DNA of 64,000 nt from Mesorhizobium sp. B2-1-8 (GTDB lineage Bacteria > Pseudomonadota > Alphaproteobacteria > Rhizobiales > Rhizobiaceae), in the NCBI RefSeq assembly GCF_006442545.2, contig NZ_CP083952.1:5185501-5249500 (forward strand), written 5' to 3'. Numbering within the stretch: position 1 is the stretch's first letter; every line of letters begins with the position of its first letter. The notes under the pieces were generated by a model that had not been told where the DNA came from, searched no databases, and saw nothing but the letters and a program-made list of their open reading frames with translations. The position numbers and the translations under genes were made by a program. Of this stretch, positions 26,616 to 35,570 are shown piece after piece.

Positions 26616-27672
26616 GACTGCTCCCCTCCCCTTTGCCTCGGTGCACTCGTGGCTTTCGACACTGAATTGGGAGTTGGCATCCAAGGCAGTCGATCCATTT
26701 TGATCCCGTCGCTTCGGACAATCTGCAGGGTCTGTTGCCGTTTGCCGCTGCCAAGACGCAGTTCGGCCGCACCGAACAGGCGATCGACAATCAGAATGTT
26801 TTGGTAGACCCGGCTGTTGACGATTTGGGCTTCGCCGTCAGGACCGATGACGAAGAGCGGCGGCATCTCGCCTTGCACGATCCCGCGCGGAAACTCGATG
26901 TAGACGCGTCTGCCGTCGTCATAGACGGCGACCGGCTTCCAGGGCGGCGTGTCACCTGTGAGGCCATAGCGGTAGTTTCGCCCGGCAAGGTCCGGGATCA
27001 TGGGCCTTGCGGGCATGCTCTGCTGCTGGCTGGCCGGGCCAGTTGGATACGCCCATGCCACTGCCGGCATGTAAGGCTTTTCGCCCGCCCGCAGCTCGAT
27101 CATGTAGCTGCGGCGGTCGGTGGTGATGACTAGGTTGGTGATGATGTCGGCGCGCGAGGGCTTCACCAGCACATGGACGCGCCGGGTCATGCCCGAGCCG
27201 CTCTCGGTATCGCCGATGATCCAGCGCGCGGTGTCGCCCGCCGCGATCGGGCCGCTACCAGTCAGGTTTTCGCCGGGCTCAAGCGCGATGTCCGTAATCT
27301 GCCCGGGTGCGGCATAGACCTGGTAGAGCGCCCCTTCGCTCCACGGATAGATCTGGATGGCGTTGTAATAGCCCTCGCGTCGAGGCTGGACGCGCGCGGC
27401 CGCGTTGGCGTTCTCGACGCGCGCAGTCGGCGTATCGCCAGCCGCCCCCCAAGCGTTGGTGTCCAGCCCGGTGGAATGTGCGGCGGCTTGGGTTTCTCCT
27501 CGGCAGTCCTTGCCGGGACGGATGGCAACGGCGGCACGTAGGCATCATAGGCAATCCGTGGCGGCTTCTGGAGCGTGGCACAGCTCGTGAGCACGAACCC
27601 CGAGAGGAACACCGACGCGAGTGCGGATCCACGAACAGCTGGAAATGCGACAGCATGCAGCGCGAGGCTCAT
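26612..27672 (-). pseudogene. trbG: TrbG conjugal transfer protein, frameshifted
   Basis: TrbG is the VirB9-like outer-membrane core protein. The first frame starts at 27672 (overlapping the trbF stop as ATGA) with a lipoprotein-type signal (FLSGFVLTSCATLQ) and a proline-rich linker, running as far as PPGWTPTLGG. The protein then continues in a second frame as DTPTARVENANAAA, leading to MTRRVHVLVKPSRADI and the C-terminal beta domain ending at 26612. The break is at the six-C run 27445-27450 (plus-strand view), where a net change of two fewer or one more base would restore one frame. Its 3' end overlaps the trbI start. Confidence 0.83.
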
Positions 27673-28358
27673 TGGCTCATCTCCCGCGACCAGTTGATGG
27701 CGTTGACGTAGATGCCGAGCGGGTTCACCCGAAGCCGTTCGGCGTCATGCGGCGGCTGGACCACGATCGTCAGGATCGCGGTCCAGTGTTCCGTAGTGGA
27801 GAGCTGACCGTTTTCGTAACGACGCTCGGTCCAGGCGACGCGGAAGGAATCCGCGGAGGCACGGATGACCGAGGAGACCTCGACCGCCACTTGGCTCTTG
27901 CCGACTTTGGAAAAGGGTTCGTTCGCACGGGCATAATCATTGAGCGCCGCCGCACCCTGGTCGGTCGTCCATTCATAGGCGCGCAACCAATCTTGGCGAA
28001 CGATGATCGGATCGGCCGGGATCGATCGAACCTGCTCGACGAAGCGGGCGAGATGCCAGGCGATTTGCGGATCGGTCGGCTTGTAGTCGGCGGTCGCCGG
28101 CGCGACCGTCTGCGCCTGTCCGTGCGCATCGACCTGGACTACCCACGGCACGACTGACCCTCGGGCTGACATCCAGACAACCGAGCAGGCGAGCCCAGCC
28201 GATAGGATCAGCGATCCGAAGGCCATCGTGCGCCAGTTCCTGGCCTGCACACGAGCAGAGCCGATCCGCTCGTCCCAGACCTGCGCTGCCTTCTGATAAG
28301 GCGTCTCCGGCTGAGGGGTCTTGCCGTAGTGAACGGCGGATCGACGAAAGATGTTCAT
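27669..28358 (-). CDS. trbF: TrbF conjugal transfer protein (VirB8-like)
   Basis: A 229-residue inner-membrane protein. A cytoplasmic N-terminal stretch is followed by one membrane span (MAFGSLILSAGLACSVVWM, residues about 45-63) and a periplasmic NTF2-like domain. The WLRAYEWTTDQG segment and the C-terminal NPLGIYVNAINWSREM are typical of TrbF. VirB8-type proteins link the inner-membrane ATPases to the outer-membrane core (TrbG, TrbI). Its stop overlaps the trbG start and it begins 3 bases after trbL, as expected for a compact trb operon. The frame is intact. Confidence 0.9.
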   Translation of the reverse strand: MNIFRRSAVHYGKTPQPETPYQKAAQVWDERIGSARVQARNWRTMAFGSLILSAGLACSVVWMSARGSVVPWVVQVDAHGQAQTVAPATADYKPTDPQIAWHLARFVEQVRSIPADPIIVRQDWLRAYEWTTDQGAAALNDYARANEPFSKVGKSQVAVEVSSVIRASADSFRVAWTERRYENGQLSTTEHWTAILTIVVQPPHDAERLRVNPLGIYVNAINWSREMSQ

Positions 28359-28361
28359 TGG

Positions 28362-29738
28362 TCATTTGCCTTCGGAGAGAGAAATCGATGTGCCGCTGCC
28401 ATGGGCTTCACCGGCGCGCACGGCATGCGCTGTGGTCTGGACGCCGTGCGATAGGCGCTGGGATCGCTGAATGCGTTTGGCCCAGTCGGGTGGGCTCTTG
28501 GCCGAGCCGCCGGCCTGGCCGTCGCGGCCAAACGACGGATCGTTGGCAGCTCCGGCGGGACCTCCGACGGTCCCCAGGGTCGATGAACCACCGGTGGCCG
28601 CAGCGGCCGAATTTGCGCCGGAAGCGAAGCTCGACTTCATCGATTGGCTGGCGCGCGCGGCGGCGCGCTTGAGCGGCGAGGCAGCAGCAGACACACCAGC
28701 GCTTGCAACACCGCCCAGCCCGGAGGCGATGCCGGCGGCGCCGGCTTGGCCGGCGGAGCCCAGGGTATAGGCGCTCGACGCACCACCTGCGACGAACGAG
28801 CCGCTCCGAGCCGCCAATGGGGCTGCAGACAAAGCAGCCGTTCCGCCCCGCATCGCTAGGCCGGCAGTGCCGCCGGCAACCAGTGCCATGCCGCCTGCCG
28901 CGAGCCCTGTTCCGACGGCTGCCCCCGCGCCAAGCTGCGGCCCACCGGAGACAAGACCGTTGGCAATACCTGGGCCGAAGATACCGAGACCAAGCAATGA
29001 CAGAGCCGCCAGCACGATCGCCATCGCCTGGTCGATCGTGGGGTTCTCCCCGCCAAAACCTTGGGTGAACTCGCTGAAGAGCGTGGAGCCGATACCAATG
29101 ACGACAGCAAGCACAAGCACCTTGATGCCGGATGAAATGACATTGCCGAGTACGCGTTCGGCCATGAAAGCTGTCTTGCCGAAGAGGCCGAACGGGATGA
29201 GCACGAAGCCGGCCAGCGTCGACAGCTTGAATTCGATCAGCGTGACGAAGAGCTGGACGGCCAGGATGAAGAAGGCGAGCAGGACGAGTGCCCAGGCAAA
29301 CAGCAGGCAGGCGATCTGGATGAAGTTCTCGAAGAAGGACACGTAGCCCATCAGCCCCGAGATCGCCTCGAGCAGCGGTCGTCCCGCATCGAGGCCGGTT
29401 TGCGCCACCTTGCCGGGACGAAGCAGGTCCTGGACGGAAAAGCCCGTGCCGCTCGCCTTCAGGCCGAGACCGGAAAAGCTTTCGAAGACGATCTGGGCAA
29501 GGCTGTTCCAGTTGGAAATCAGGTAGGCGAAGACGCCAACGAATAGCGTCTTCTTGACCAGCCGCGCGAGAATGTCATCGTCGGTGCCCCAGCTCCAGAA
29601 AAGCGCGGCAAGCGTCACGTCGATGACGATCAGGGTGGTGGCGACGAATGCGACTTCGCCGCCGAGCAGACCGAACCCACTGTCAATGTAGCGCGTGAAG
29701 GTGGCGAGGAATTGGTCGATGACCCCGGTGTTGCCCAT
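28362..29738 (-). CDS. trbL: TrbL conjugal transfer protein (VirB6-like)
   Basis: A 458-residue polytopic membrane protein. Six or so membrane spans occupy roughly residues 20-250 (for example LLFAWALVLLAFFILAVQLF). A long low-complexity C-terminal tail rich in Gly, Ala and Ser (residues about 260-440) follows, a TrbL hallmark. VirB6-type proteins form the inner-membrane part of the DNA channel. The start at 29738 follows the trbK stop by 2 bases. The frame is intact although neighbouring trbG and trbI are not. Confidence 0.9.
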   Translation of the reverse strand: MGNTGVIDQFLATFTRYIDSGFGLLGGEVAFVATTLIVIDVTLAALFWSWGTDDDILARLVKKTLFVGVFAYLISNWNSLAQIVFESFSGLGLKASGTGFSVQDLLRPGKVAQTGLDAGRPLLEAISGLMGYVSFFENFIQIACLLFAWALVLLAFFILAVQLFVTLIEFKLSTLAGFVLIPFGLFGKTAFMAERVLGNVISSGIKVLVLAVVIGIGSTLFSEFTQGFGGENPTIDQAMAIVLAALSLLGLGIFGPGIANGLVSGGPQLGAGAAVGTGLAAGGMALVAGGTAGLAMRGGTAALSAAPLAARSGSFVAGGASSAYTLGSAGQAGAAGIASGLGGVASAGVSAAASPLKRAAARASQSMKSSFASGANSAAAATGGSSTLGTVGGPAGAANDPSFGRDGQAGGSAKSPPDWAKRIQRSQRLSHGVQTTAHAVRAGEAHGSGTSISLSEGK

Positions 29739-29740
29739 GC

Positions 29741-30046
29741 CTATCGCGCCTCCGACGAGGTGGCCATCCCGGACGCCGAGCTCGCAAACGGCGTTTTGAG
29801 CCCGAGGAACCGGTCACGCTGTTGGGCCCACAAGTGCAGACAAGCGCTGTCGCGCAAAGCAGCCTCACCGAGGGTTTGGCAGCGGCGAAGGCCCTCGCTG
29901 AGCGGGTTCGGCGCCAAAGCAGTCAGCGCCTGTGGAGCGACGTTGTCCGGTCTTTTCTCCTTCCGGGTCATCTCGAGCGCGGTCGCCGTGACGGCCACCG
30001 CGACGAAGACGACGGCGACGATGCGAGCGAGGGTCCTGCCATCCAT
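29741..30046 (-). CDS. trbK: TrbK-type putative entry exclusion protein
   Basis: A 101-residue protein with one N-terminal membrane segment (LARIVAVVFVAVAVTATALE) and a soluble tail with two cysteines (RRCQTLGEAA and DSACLHLWA). It occupies the trbK position between trbJ and trbL, where alphaproteobacterial clusters carry an alternative form called TrbK-alt. TrbK proteins limit uptake of the same element by cells that already carry it. The ATG at 30046 was chosen, 10 bases after the trbJ stop. The open extension to 30079 overlaps trbJ. Similarity to the plasmid RP4 lipoprotein TrbK is weak. Confidence 0.75.
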   Translation of the reverse strand: MDGRTLARIVAVVFVAVAVTATALEMTRKEKRPDNVAPQALTALAPNPLSEGLRRCQTLGEAALRDSACLHLWAQQRDRFLGLKTPFASSASGMATSSEAR

Positions 30047-30056
30047 GGCCCTGAAC

Positions 30057-30815
30057 TCACTGGTTGAACATCTTGGCATCGCCGGCCTGGTAACCAGAGC
30101 CGGGGATCAGGAAGCGGCGACGCTGCTCGCGGCCCTGGTCGGCGGCGGCGGCGCGTTCGGCTTCGGTCAGTGCCTGGGCGCGACCGTTGGCCGCGACAAC
30201 GGCAGTGAGATCCGCGAGCTGTTGGGCCTGAAGGGCGAGGAGTTGGTTGCCGGCCTGCGTTGCCTGGAGCGCGCCGGCCGCTGATTGGCTGGCGCCGACA
30301 AGCGCCGACATCTGCGTGCGATTGGTGTCGATGTTTCCGACGACCCCCGCCTGCACGCGCATGGCGTCCTGAAGACCGCCGACAGTATTCTGCCATCGCG
30401 AGCGCGCATCCGTGACGAGTTGTTCATCAGACGCGGAGAGCGAGACACCGCCATATTGCTGCTGGAAGATCTTGTCGACCTGCTGGACGTCGAAGGCGAT
30501 GTTCCGCGCCTGGCTCAGGAGCTGTTGTGTTCGCTGCACCGATTGCTGCAACTGCTGCACGGAGGAGAAGGGCAGGCTCGCAAGATTACGCCCCTGGTTG
30601 ATCAGCATCTGGGCTTGGTTCTGCAGCGAGGTGATCTGGTTGGTGATCTGCTGGAGCGATCGCGCCGCCGTCAGCACATTTTGCGAATAGTTGGACGGGT
30701 CGAAGACGATGAATGCCCGTGCCGGCGCAGTCGCCATCAGCGAGATCGCAAACGGTGAGGCGAATACGGCGGCGGCCAGCAATACTGCGCGCGCGTGGTT
30801 CCCACGACTATTCAT
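30057..30815 (-). CDS. trbJ: TrbJ conjugal transfer protein (VirB5-like)
   Basis: A 252-residue secreted protein with a signal peptide (residues 1-33, ending APARA) and a long helical, glutamine-rich body (LQQITNQITSLQNQAQML), typical of TrbJ/VirB5, the minor pilus-tip component. The C terminus has GSGYQAGDAKMFNQ. The start overlaps the trbE stop as ATGA. The frame is intact. In the mating apparatus it would be exported with TrbC pilin subunits and contact the recipient cell. Confidence 0.9.
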   Translation of the reverse strand: MNSRGNHARAVLLAAAVFASPFAISLMATAPARAFIVFDPSNYSQNVLTAARSLQQITNQITSLQNQAQMLINQGRNLASLPFSSVQQLQQSVQRTQQLLSQARNIAFDVQQVDKIFQQQYGGVSLSASDEQLVTDARSRWQNTVGGLQDAMRVQAGVVGNIDTNRTQMSALVGASQSAAGALQATQAGNQLLALQAQQLADLTAVVAANGRAQALTEAERAAAADQGREQRRRFLIPGSGYQAGDAKMFNQ

Positions 30816-33268
30816 GATTGGAGCTCCTTTTCAGCTTGCGTTACGGAAGTGGAGAGGTCGGGAATAAGGTCAGCGGCCCAGCCGGCGTTTCGGGCGCGCA
30901 ACCAGGCTGCGAGGAAGCCATCGCGTCCGTGTTCGGCGGCGATGCGGGCGATCAGAGACTGATCGGTTTTTGAAGATGCGGCACAAAGCGCTAGCCCAAC
31001 TTCGGACAGGCCAAGTTCGAAGAGGCGGTTGCCACGCCGGGACTGGCAGTAGTAGTCGCGTTTCGGCGTCGCCCGCGCCAGGATCTCTATCTGGCGGTCG
31101 TTGAGGCCGAAGCGGCGATAAATCGCTGTAGTCTGCGGCTCGATCGCGCGCTCGTTGGGCAACAGCAGCCGGGTTGGGCAACTCTCGATGATCGCAGGCG
31201 CGATGTTCGAATTGTCGATGTCGGACAGCGACTGGGTGGCAAAGATGACACTGGCGTTTTTCTTGCGCAGCGTCTTCAGCCATTCGCGTAGCTGGCCGGC
31301 GAAACCTTCATCGTCAAGGGCGAGCCAGCCCTCGTCGATGATGAGCAAAGTCGGTCGCCCGTCGAGCCTGTCACCGATACGGTGGAAGAGGTAGGAGAGA
31401 ACCGCAGGTGCTGCTCCAGTACCGACAAGACCCTCGATCTCGAACGCCTGCACGGATGCCGCGCCAAGGTGTTCTGCCTCGGAATCGAGCAACCGGCCGT
31501 AGGGACCCCCGATGCAATAGGAGCGGAGGGCTTGCTTCAGATCGTTCGCCTGCAGCAGCACGCTCAGGCCGGTGATGGTGCGCTCTTCGACTGGCGCCGA
31601 GGCGAGCGACGTCAGGGCGGTCCAGATATGTTCCTTGGCATCTGGAGTTATGGGAACGCCCTCGCGAGCCAGGATTGCCACGACCCAGTCGGCCGCCCAG
31701 GCGCGTTCATAAGTGTCGTGTATGCGGGCAAGTGGTTGGAGGGAGACCGAGGCTTCCGTGCCTTCAGTGAGTTCGCCCCCGAGATCGTGCCAGTCGCCGC
31801 CCATGGCAAGTGTAGCGGCGCGGATCGAACCGCCGAAATCGAAGGCAAAGACTTGGCTTCGCGCATAACGGCGGAACTGCAGGGCCATCAGCGCGAGCAG
31901 CACCGACTTGCCAGCGCCGGTTGGCCCGACAACGAGGGTATGGCCGACGTCGCCGACATGCAGGGACAACCGGAACGGGGTCGAGCCTTCGGTCTTGCCG
32001 TAGAGCAAGGGGGGCGCACCGATGTGCTCGTCCCGTTCCGGCCCCGCCCACACGGCAGAGAGGGGAATCATGTGGGCGAGATTGAGTGTCGAGATGGGCG
32101 GCTGGCGGACATTGGCATAAGCATGTCCGGGCAAAGAGCCGAGCCAAGCGTCGACGGCATTGACGGTTTCGACCATGGCCGTGAAGTCTCGACCCTGGAT
32201 GACTTTCTCAACAAGGCGCAGTTTCTCTTGCGACACGCGTGGATCTTCGTCCCAGACGGTGACGGTCGCAGTGACATAGGCCATGCCCGCCACGTCGGCC
32301 CCGAGCTCCTGCAAAGCCATGTCGGCGTCGGCGGATTTGTTGGCGGCGTCGGTGTCCACGAGCACGGAAGCCTCGTTCGTCATGACCTCCTTGAGGATCG
32401 CTGCAATGGACTTGCGTTTGGCGAACCATTGCCGCCGTATTCTCGTCAGCAGCTTGGCAGCATCAGTCTTGTCGAGCAGGATTGCGCGCGTCGACCAGCG
32501 ATAGGGAAAGGCGAGCCGGTTGAGGTCGTCGAGCAGACCCGGCGTGGTCGCGGTCGGGAAGCCGATGATGGTGAGCACGCGAAGATGCTGGTCGCCAAGG
32601 CGCGGTTCAAGGCCGCCTGTCAGCGGCTGGTCGGCCAGCAGCGCATCGAGATAGATGGGTGTCTCCGGGACGCGCACCCGATGACGGTTCGTCGAGACAG
32701 TCGAGTGCAGGTAGGTCAGCGTCTCGCTGTCGTCGAGCCACCGGCATTCCGGCATGAAGCCGTCGAGCAAGGAGAGCACGCGCTCAGTGCGGTCGACAAA
32801 AGCGCGCAGGATTTCGTTGGCATCTATGCCGGACTGTTCGCGCCCCTCGTATAGCCACGTTTCCGCGCGCGCCGCATCCTCCGCCGGTGGCAGGTATAGA
32901 AAGCTGACGAAGTAGCTGGAGACGAAGTGAACCCCCTCCTCCTCGAACTCGGCTTTGCGCTCGGCGTCGACCAGCCGAGAGGCCGGGTCTGGAAACTGGC
33001 TCTCGGGATAAATCGCTGCCTCGTGCCGCTGCGCCTCGACAAAGATGCTCCAACCCGAACCCAGGCGACGGACGGCGTTGTTGATACGGGAGGCCACCGC
33101 GACCAGTTCGGCCGCGACAGCGGACTCGAGATCCGGGCCACGGAACCTGGCGGTTCGCTGAAAGCTCCCATCCTTGTTCAGCACCACCCCCGGTGCGACG
33201 AGCGCAACCCATGGCAGGTAGTCGGCAAGACGGCTCACGGTGGGGCGATACTCGGCAAGGTTCATCAT
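30812..33268 (-). CDS. trbE: TrbE conjugal transfer ATPase (VirB4-like)
   Basis: An 818-residue cytoplasmic ATPase that drives pilus assembly and substrate transfer. Walker A is VVGPTGAGKSVLL around residue 440 and Walker B is LLIIDEGWLAL around residue 625. The N terminus MMNLAEYRPTVSRLADYLPW is the conserved beginning of the family. The ATG pair at 33268/33265, preceded by GAGGG, lies 10 bases after the trbD stop. The longer open frame to 33424 runs through trbD and was rejected. The frame is intact across 2.4 kb. Confidence 0.93.
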   Translation of the reverse strand: MMNLAEYRPTVSRLADYLPWVALVAPGVVLNKDGSFQRTARFRGPDLESAVAAELVAVASRINNAVRRLGSGWSIFVEAQRHEAAIYPESQFPDPASRLVDAERKAEFEEEGVHFVSSYFVSFLYLPPAEDAARAETWLYEGREQSGIDANEILRAFVDRTERVLSLLDGFMPECRWLDDSETLTYLHSTVSTNRHRVRVPETPIYLDALLADQPLTGGLEPRLGDQHLRVLTIIGFPTATTPGLLDDLNRLAFPYRWSTRAILLDKTDAAKLLTRIRRQWFAKRKSIAAILKEVMTNEASVLVDTDAANKSADADMALQELGADVAGMAYVTATVTVWDEDPRVSQEKLRLVEKVIQGRDFTAMVETVNAVDAWLGSLPGHAYANVRQPPISTLNLAHMIPLSAVWAGPERDEHIGAPPLLYGKTEGSTPFRLSLHVGDVGHTLVVGPTGAGKSVLLALMALQFRRYARSQVFAFDFGGSIRAATLAMGGDWHDLGGELTEGTEASVSLQPLARIHDTYERAWAADWVVAILAREGVPITPDAKEHIWTALTSLASAPVEERTITGLSVLLQANDLKQALRSYCIGGPYGRLLDSEAEHLGAASVQAFEIEGLVGTGAAPAVLSYLFHRIGDRLDGRPTLLIIDEGWLALDDEGFAGQLREWLKTLRKKNASVIFATQSLSDIDNSNIAPAIIESCPTRLLLPNERAIEPQTTAIYRRFGLNDRQIEILARATPKRDYYCQSRRGNRLFELGLSEVGLALCAASSKTDQSLIARIAAEHGRDGFLAAWLRARNAGWAADLIPDLSTSVTQAEKELQS

Positions 33269-33278
33269 GTCCGCACCC

Positions 33279-33560
33279 TCAAACCGATAGATGAGCGGGG
33301 AGGCGCAGATGTCGGCGACCGACTTCCACGAACAGCGGATCACGTTTTGCAGCCCACACCGCCGTGAAGTGCCCAAGCGCCCAGATGATGAGACCGAGCA
33401 GCCACAGACGCAGGCCAAGGCCAACCGCGCCTGCCAGTGTGCCGTTCAGAATTGCGATGGAGCGCGGCGCGCCACCGAGCAGGATGTGCTCGGTCAGTGC
33501 CCTGTGAACGGGAACCACGAAACCGGGCACCGCGTCGAGTTGTTCGAAAGCGGTTGCCAT
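33279..33560 (-). CDS. trbD: TrbD conjugal transfer protein (VirB3-like)
   Basis: A 93-residue inner-membrane protein with a short N-terminal segment (PGFVVPVHRALTEHILLGG) and one long hydrophobic region (LGLRLWLLGLIIWALGHF). VirB3-type proteins associate with the VirB4 ATPase encoded next. Its start codon overlaps the trbC stop as TGATG. Length and position between trbC and trbE are as in other Trb clusters. Confidence 0.9.
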   Translation of the reverse strand: MATAFEQLDAVPGFVVPVHRALTEHILLGGAPRSIAILNGTLAGAVGLGLRLWLLGLIIWALGHFTAVWAAKRDPLFVEVGRRHLRLPAHLSV

Positions 33561-33886
33561 CAGATCAGAACTCCGCCGCCGAACGAGAAGAACGACAGGA
33601 AGAAGCTCGATGCCGCGAAGGCGATCGACAGGCCAAAGACGATCTGGATCAGCCGCCGAAAGCCCCCCGACGTATCACCGAAGGCAAGGGTCAGTCCCGT
33701 TACGATGATAATGATCACGGCAATGATCTTGGAGACGGGGCCCTCGATCGACTGAAGGATCTTCTCCAGCGGCTGTTCCCACGGCATCGACGAACCGGCG
33801 GCATTGGCGACCGGGGCTGCCATGAGAAAGACGATGAAGCTTGTGGCCGCTGTAGCCAGGTGCTCGCGCGAAAGCTTGCGGATCAT
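33560..33886 (-). CDS. trbC: TrbC conjugal transfer pilin (VirB2-like)
   Basis: A 108-residue prepilin. The N-terminal signal (residues 1-30, ending ANAAG) is followed by PWEQPLEKILQSIEGP and two hydrophobic helices (IIAVIIIIVTGLTLAFG and the C-terminal one). Mature VirB2/TrbC subunits polymerise into the conjugative pilus. The ATG at 33886 overlaps the trbB stop by four bases. The longer open frame to 34297 runs antisense-like through trbB and is not real. The TraF-like S26 peptidase at 42705 is the likely maturation enzyme. Confidence 0.9.
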   Translation of the reverse strand: MIRKLSREHLATAATSFIVFLMAAPVANAAGSSMPWEQPLEKILQSIEGPVSKIIAVIIIIVTGLTLAFGDTSGGFRRLIQIVFGLSIAFAASSFFLSFFSFGGGVLI

Positions 33887-34869
33887 GAATTGTCTCCTGT
33901 GTTGTTCGGGGTGGCTTGGGAGGTGCGGTAGTCGCCGTCGGGTCCAAGCCCATCGATGCGTGCGAGTTCGGTCAGTCGCCGCGCGGGACCACGTCCAGCC
34001 AGGACAGCGACTAAATCTATTGTTTCGGCGATCAGCGCGCGCGGGACAGTGACGACGGCTTCCTGGATGAGTTGCTCGAGACGGCGCAGCGCCCCGATCC
34101 CGGATCCGGCGTGGATGGTGCCGATGCCGCCGGGGTGCCCGGTGCCCCATGCCTTCAGAAGGTCGAGAGCTTCGGCGCCGCGCACTTCGCCGATCGGGAT
34201 GCGGTCTGGTCGCAGGCGCATTGAGGATCGGACCAGATCGGAGAGCGTGGCGACACCATCCTTGGTCCGCATGGCGACAAGGTTGGGTGCGGCGCACTGG
34301 AGTTCGCGCGTGTCCTCGATGATGACGACGCGATCGGCCCCCTTCGCGACTTCGGCGAGCAAGGCATTGGTCAGGGTCGTCTTGCCCGTGGATGTGCCGC
34401 CGGCGACGAGGATGTTCGCGCGGGCAGCAACTGCAGCGCGCAGCGTCGCCGCCTGGTCGGCTGTCATGATGCTTGCCGCGACGTAGTCTTCGAGTGTGAA
34501 GATCGCGACAGCGGGCTTGCGGATCGCGAAGGCTGGCGCGGCAACGACCGGCGGCAGAAGTCCTTCGAACCGTTCTCCGGTTTCGGGCAATTCAGCAGAG
34601 ACCCGCGGAGAGCGCGGATGCACCTCCGCGCCGACGTGGTGGGCGACCAGACGGACGATGCGGTCGCCATCGGCGGCGGACAGCACCTCTCCCGTCTCGG
34701 CCAGACCTTCCGCAAGGCGGTCCACCCAGATACGGCCATCGGGGTTCAGCATGACTTCGACGACTGCGGGATCGTCGAGGAGCCGTGTTATCTCGGCTCC
34801 GAGCGCTGTGCGCAGCATGCGCGAACTGCGCGCGCGACCTTCGGAATTGTTGTGCGAAACCACGACCAA
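33883..34869 (-). CDS. trbB: TrbB conjugal transfer ATPase (VirB11-like)
   Basis: A 328-residue hexameric traffic ATPase. Walker A is GGTSTGKTT at residues 157-165. The Asp box/Walker B region is [10 protein letters not shown] and the His box is [15 protein letters not shown]. The N-terminal domain (residues 15-130) has [12 protein letters not shown], typical of TrbB. It works with TrbE to power pilus assembly and DNA passage. It is the first trb gene on the minus strand, with about 450 bases separating it from the divergent hipBA pair, so its promoter lies in that gap. Confidence 0.93.
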   Translation of the reverse strand: MVVVSHNNSEGRARSSRMLRTALGAEITRLLDDPAVVEVMLNPDGRIWVDRLAEGLAETGEVLSAADGDRIVRLVAHHVGAEVHPRSPRVSAELPETGERFEGLLPPVVAAPAFAIRKPAVAIFTLEDYVAASIMTADQAATLRAAVAARANILVAGGTSTGKTTLTNALLAEVAKGADRVVIIEDTRELQCAAPNLVAMRTKDGVATLSDLVRSSMRLRPDRIPIGEVRGAEALDLLKAWGTGHPGGIGTIHAGSGIGALRRLEQLIQEAVVTVPRALIAETIDLVAVLAGRGPARRLTELARIDGLGPDGDYRTSQATPNNTGDNS

Positions 34870-35198
34870 GTCCCCGTTTCAGTCGGGAACCACTCAGGCC
34901 GTCCCCGCTCGGGGATGATCAAGAGAGCCAGAAATCGGGCCGGTTCAACAAGTTTCCATCGCCGTAGTAGCGTGGCGTACAAATACAGGAGAACGGCGGT
35001 GCCGCTATCGCCCTCCTGAGAACGCCTCTGCGGTCGAGTCGGTGAGTTGAGAGGCGACAGGCATGAGCCGTTGGGCGGGTGGGACACCCAAGCCCACCCT
35101 TGACCGGCTGGCTACAACGGCTGTCGCGCGCCTCGCTCATTCTTCCTATTCAAGGGGACCGCCGCAAGGTGGCTCCGTGAGAGCCGTTGTCGAACACC
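34870..35198. other. Region between trbB and the hipBA operators
   Basis: These 329 bases should hold the trb operon promoter on the minus strand. No gene was recognised; short open frames here lack domain content. The segment may contain transfer-related sites, but I cannot identify a nic site by eye. Confidence 0.35.
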
Positions 35199-35295
35199 AT
35201 ACGCGATCGCGTATATCCATATTTTATACGGAAGCGCGTATATTCTTGCTTTAGACGCGACCGCGTATATTGACATTTTATACGCAATCGCGTAT
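35199..35295 (+). promoter_or_regulatory. Four HipB-type operator repeats at 27-bp spacing
   Basis: Four copies of a 16-base palindrome lie at 35199-35214 (ATACGCGATCGCGTAT, perfect), 35226-35241, 35253-35268 and 35280-35295, exactly 27 bases apart. Copies 2-4 have 1-3 changes that weaken the symmetry. The AT-rich spacers (for example TCCATATTTT) could hold the -10/-35 elements. The array ends 20 bases before the hipB start. Autorepression by HipB or the HipBA complex is the natural reading. Confidence 0.8.
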
Positions 35296-35315
35296 GCAGG
35301 TGTTTGGAGGCTACA

Positions 35316-35570
35316 ATGACCGACCAGATCGCTCGCAATGAAAAGCAACTCGGCGCCATCCTGCGTCGCGCCCGCAGGCAAGCCGATCTCACGCAAGGGG
35401 CGCTTGGCAACCAGATCCACCTGCGCCAAGGCACGGTGTCCCGCCTCGAAGCCGGCGAGCCGGCGGTGCAGCTCCGCACGTTGATGGCGGCTCTCTCCGC
35501 TCTCGATCTTGAGCTCGTCGTTCGCGCGCGCAGCAAAGGCAGCGCCGCTGACATCGAGGATCTGTTCTGA
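35316..35570 (+). CDS. hipB: HipB-like antitoxin, XRE family
   Basis: An 84-residue antitoxin with a Cro/C1 helix-turn-helix (ILRRARRQADLTQGALGNQI, then LRQGTVSRLEAG) and a C-terminal strand (LELVVRARSK) that should form the dimer interface. It neutralises the HipA kinase and represses the operon at the four upstream palindromes. ATG 35316 was chosen, with GGAGG at 35306-35310. An in-frame TTG at 35304 would overlap the ribosome binding site. The stop overlaps the hipA start as TGATG, the usual coupled arrangement. Confidence 0.9.
   Translation: MTDQIARNEKQLGAILRRARRQADLTQGALGNQIHLRQGTVSRLEAGEPAVQLRTLMAALSALDLELVVRARSKGSAADIEDLF

Noticed and set aside
31382..32854. 490-codon plus-strand frame opposite trbE
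   Set aside because: trbE is intact with Walker motifs; the antisense frame has no ribosome binding site or known domain.
35199..35295. Evenly spaced repeats considered as a small CRISPR array or iterons
   Set aside because: Units are 16-base palindromes with 11-base spacers of similar AT-rich content, directly before hipB, and no cas or replication gene is adjacent; operators fit better.
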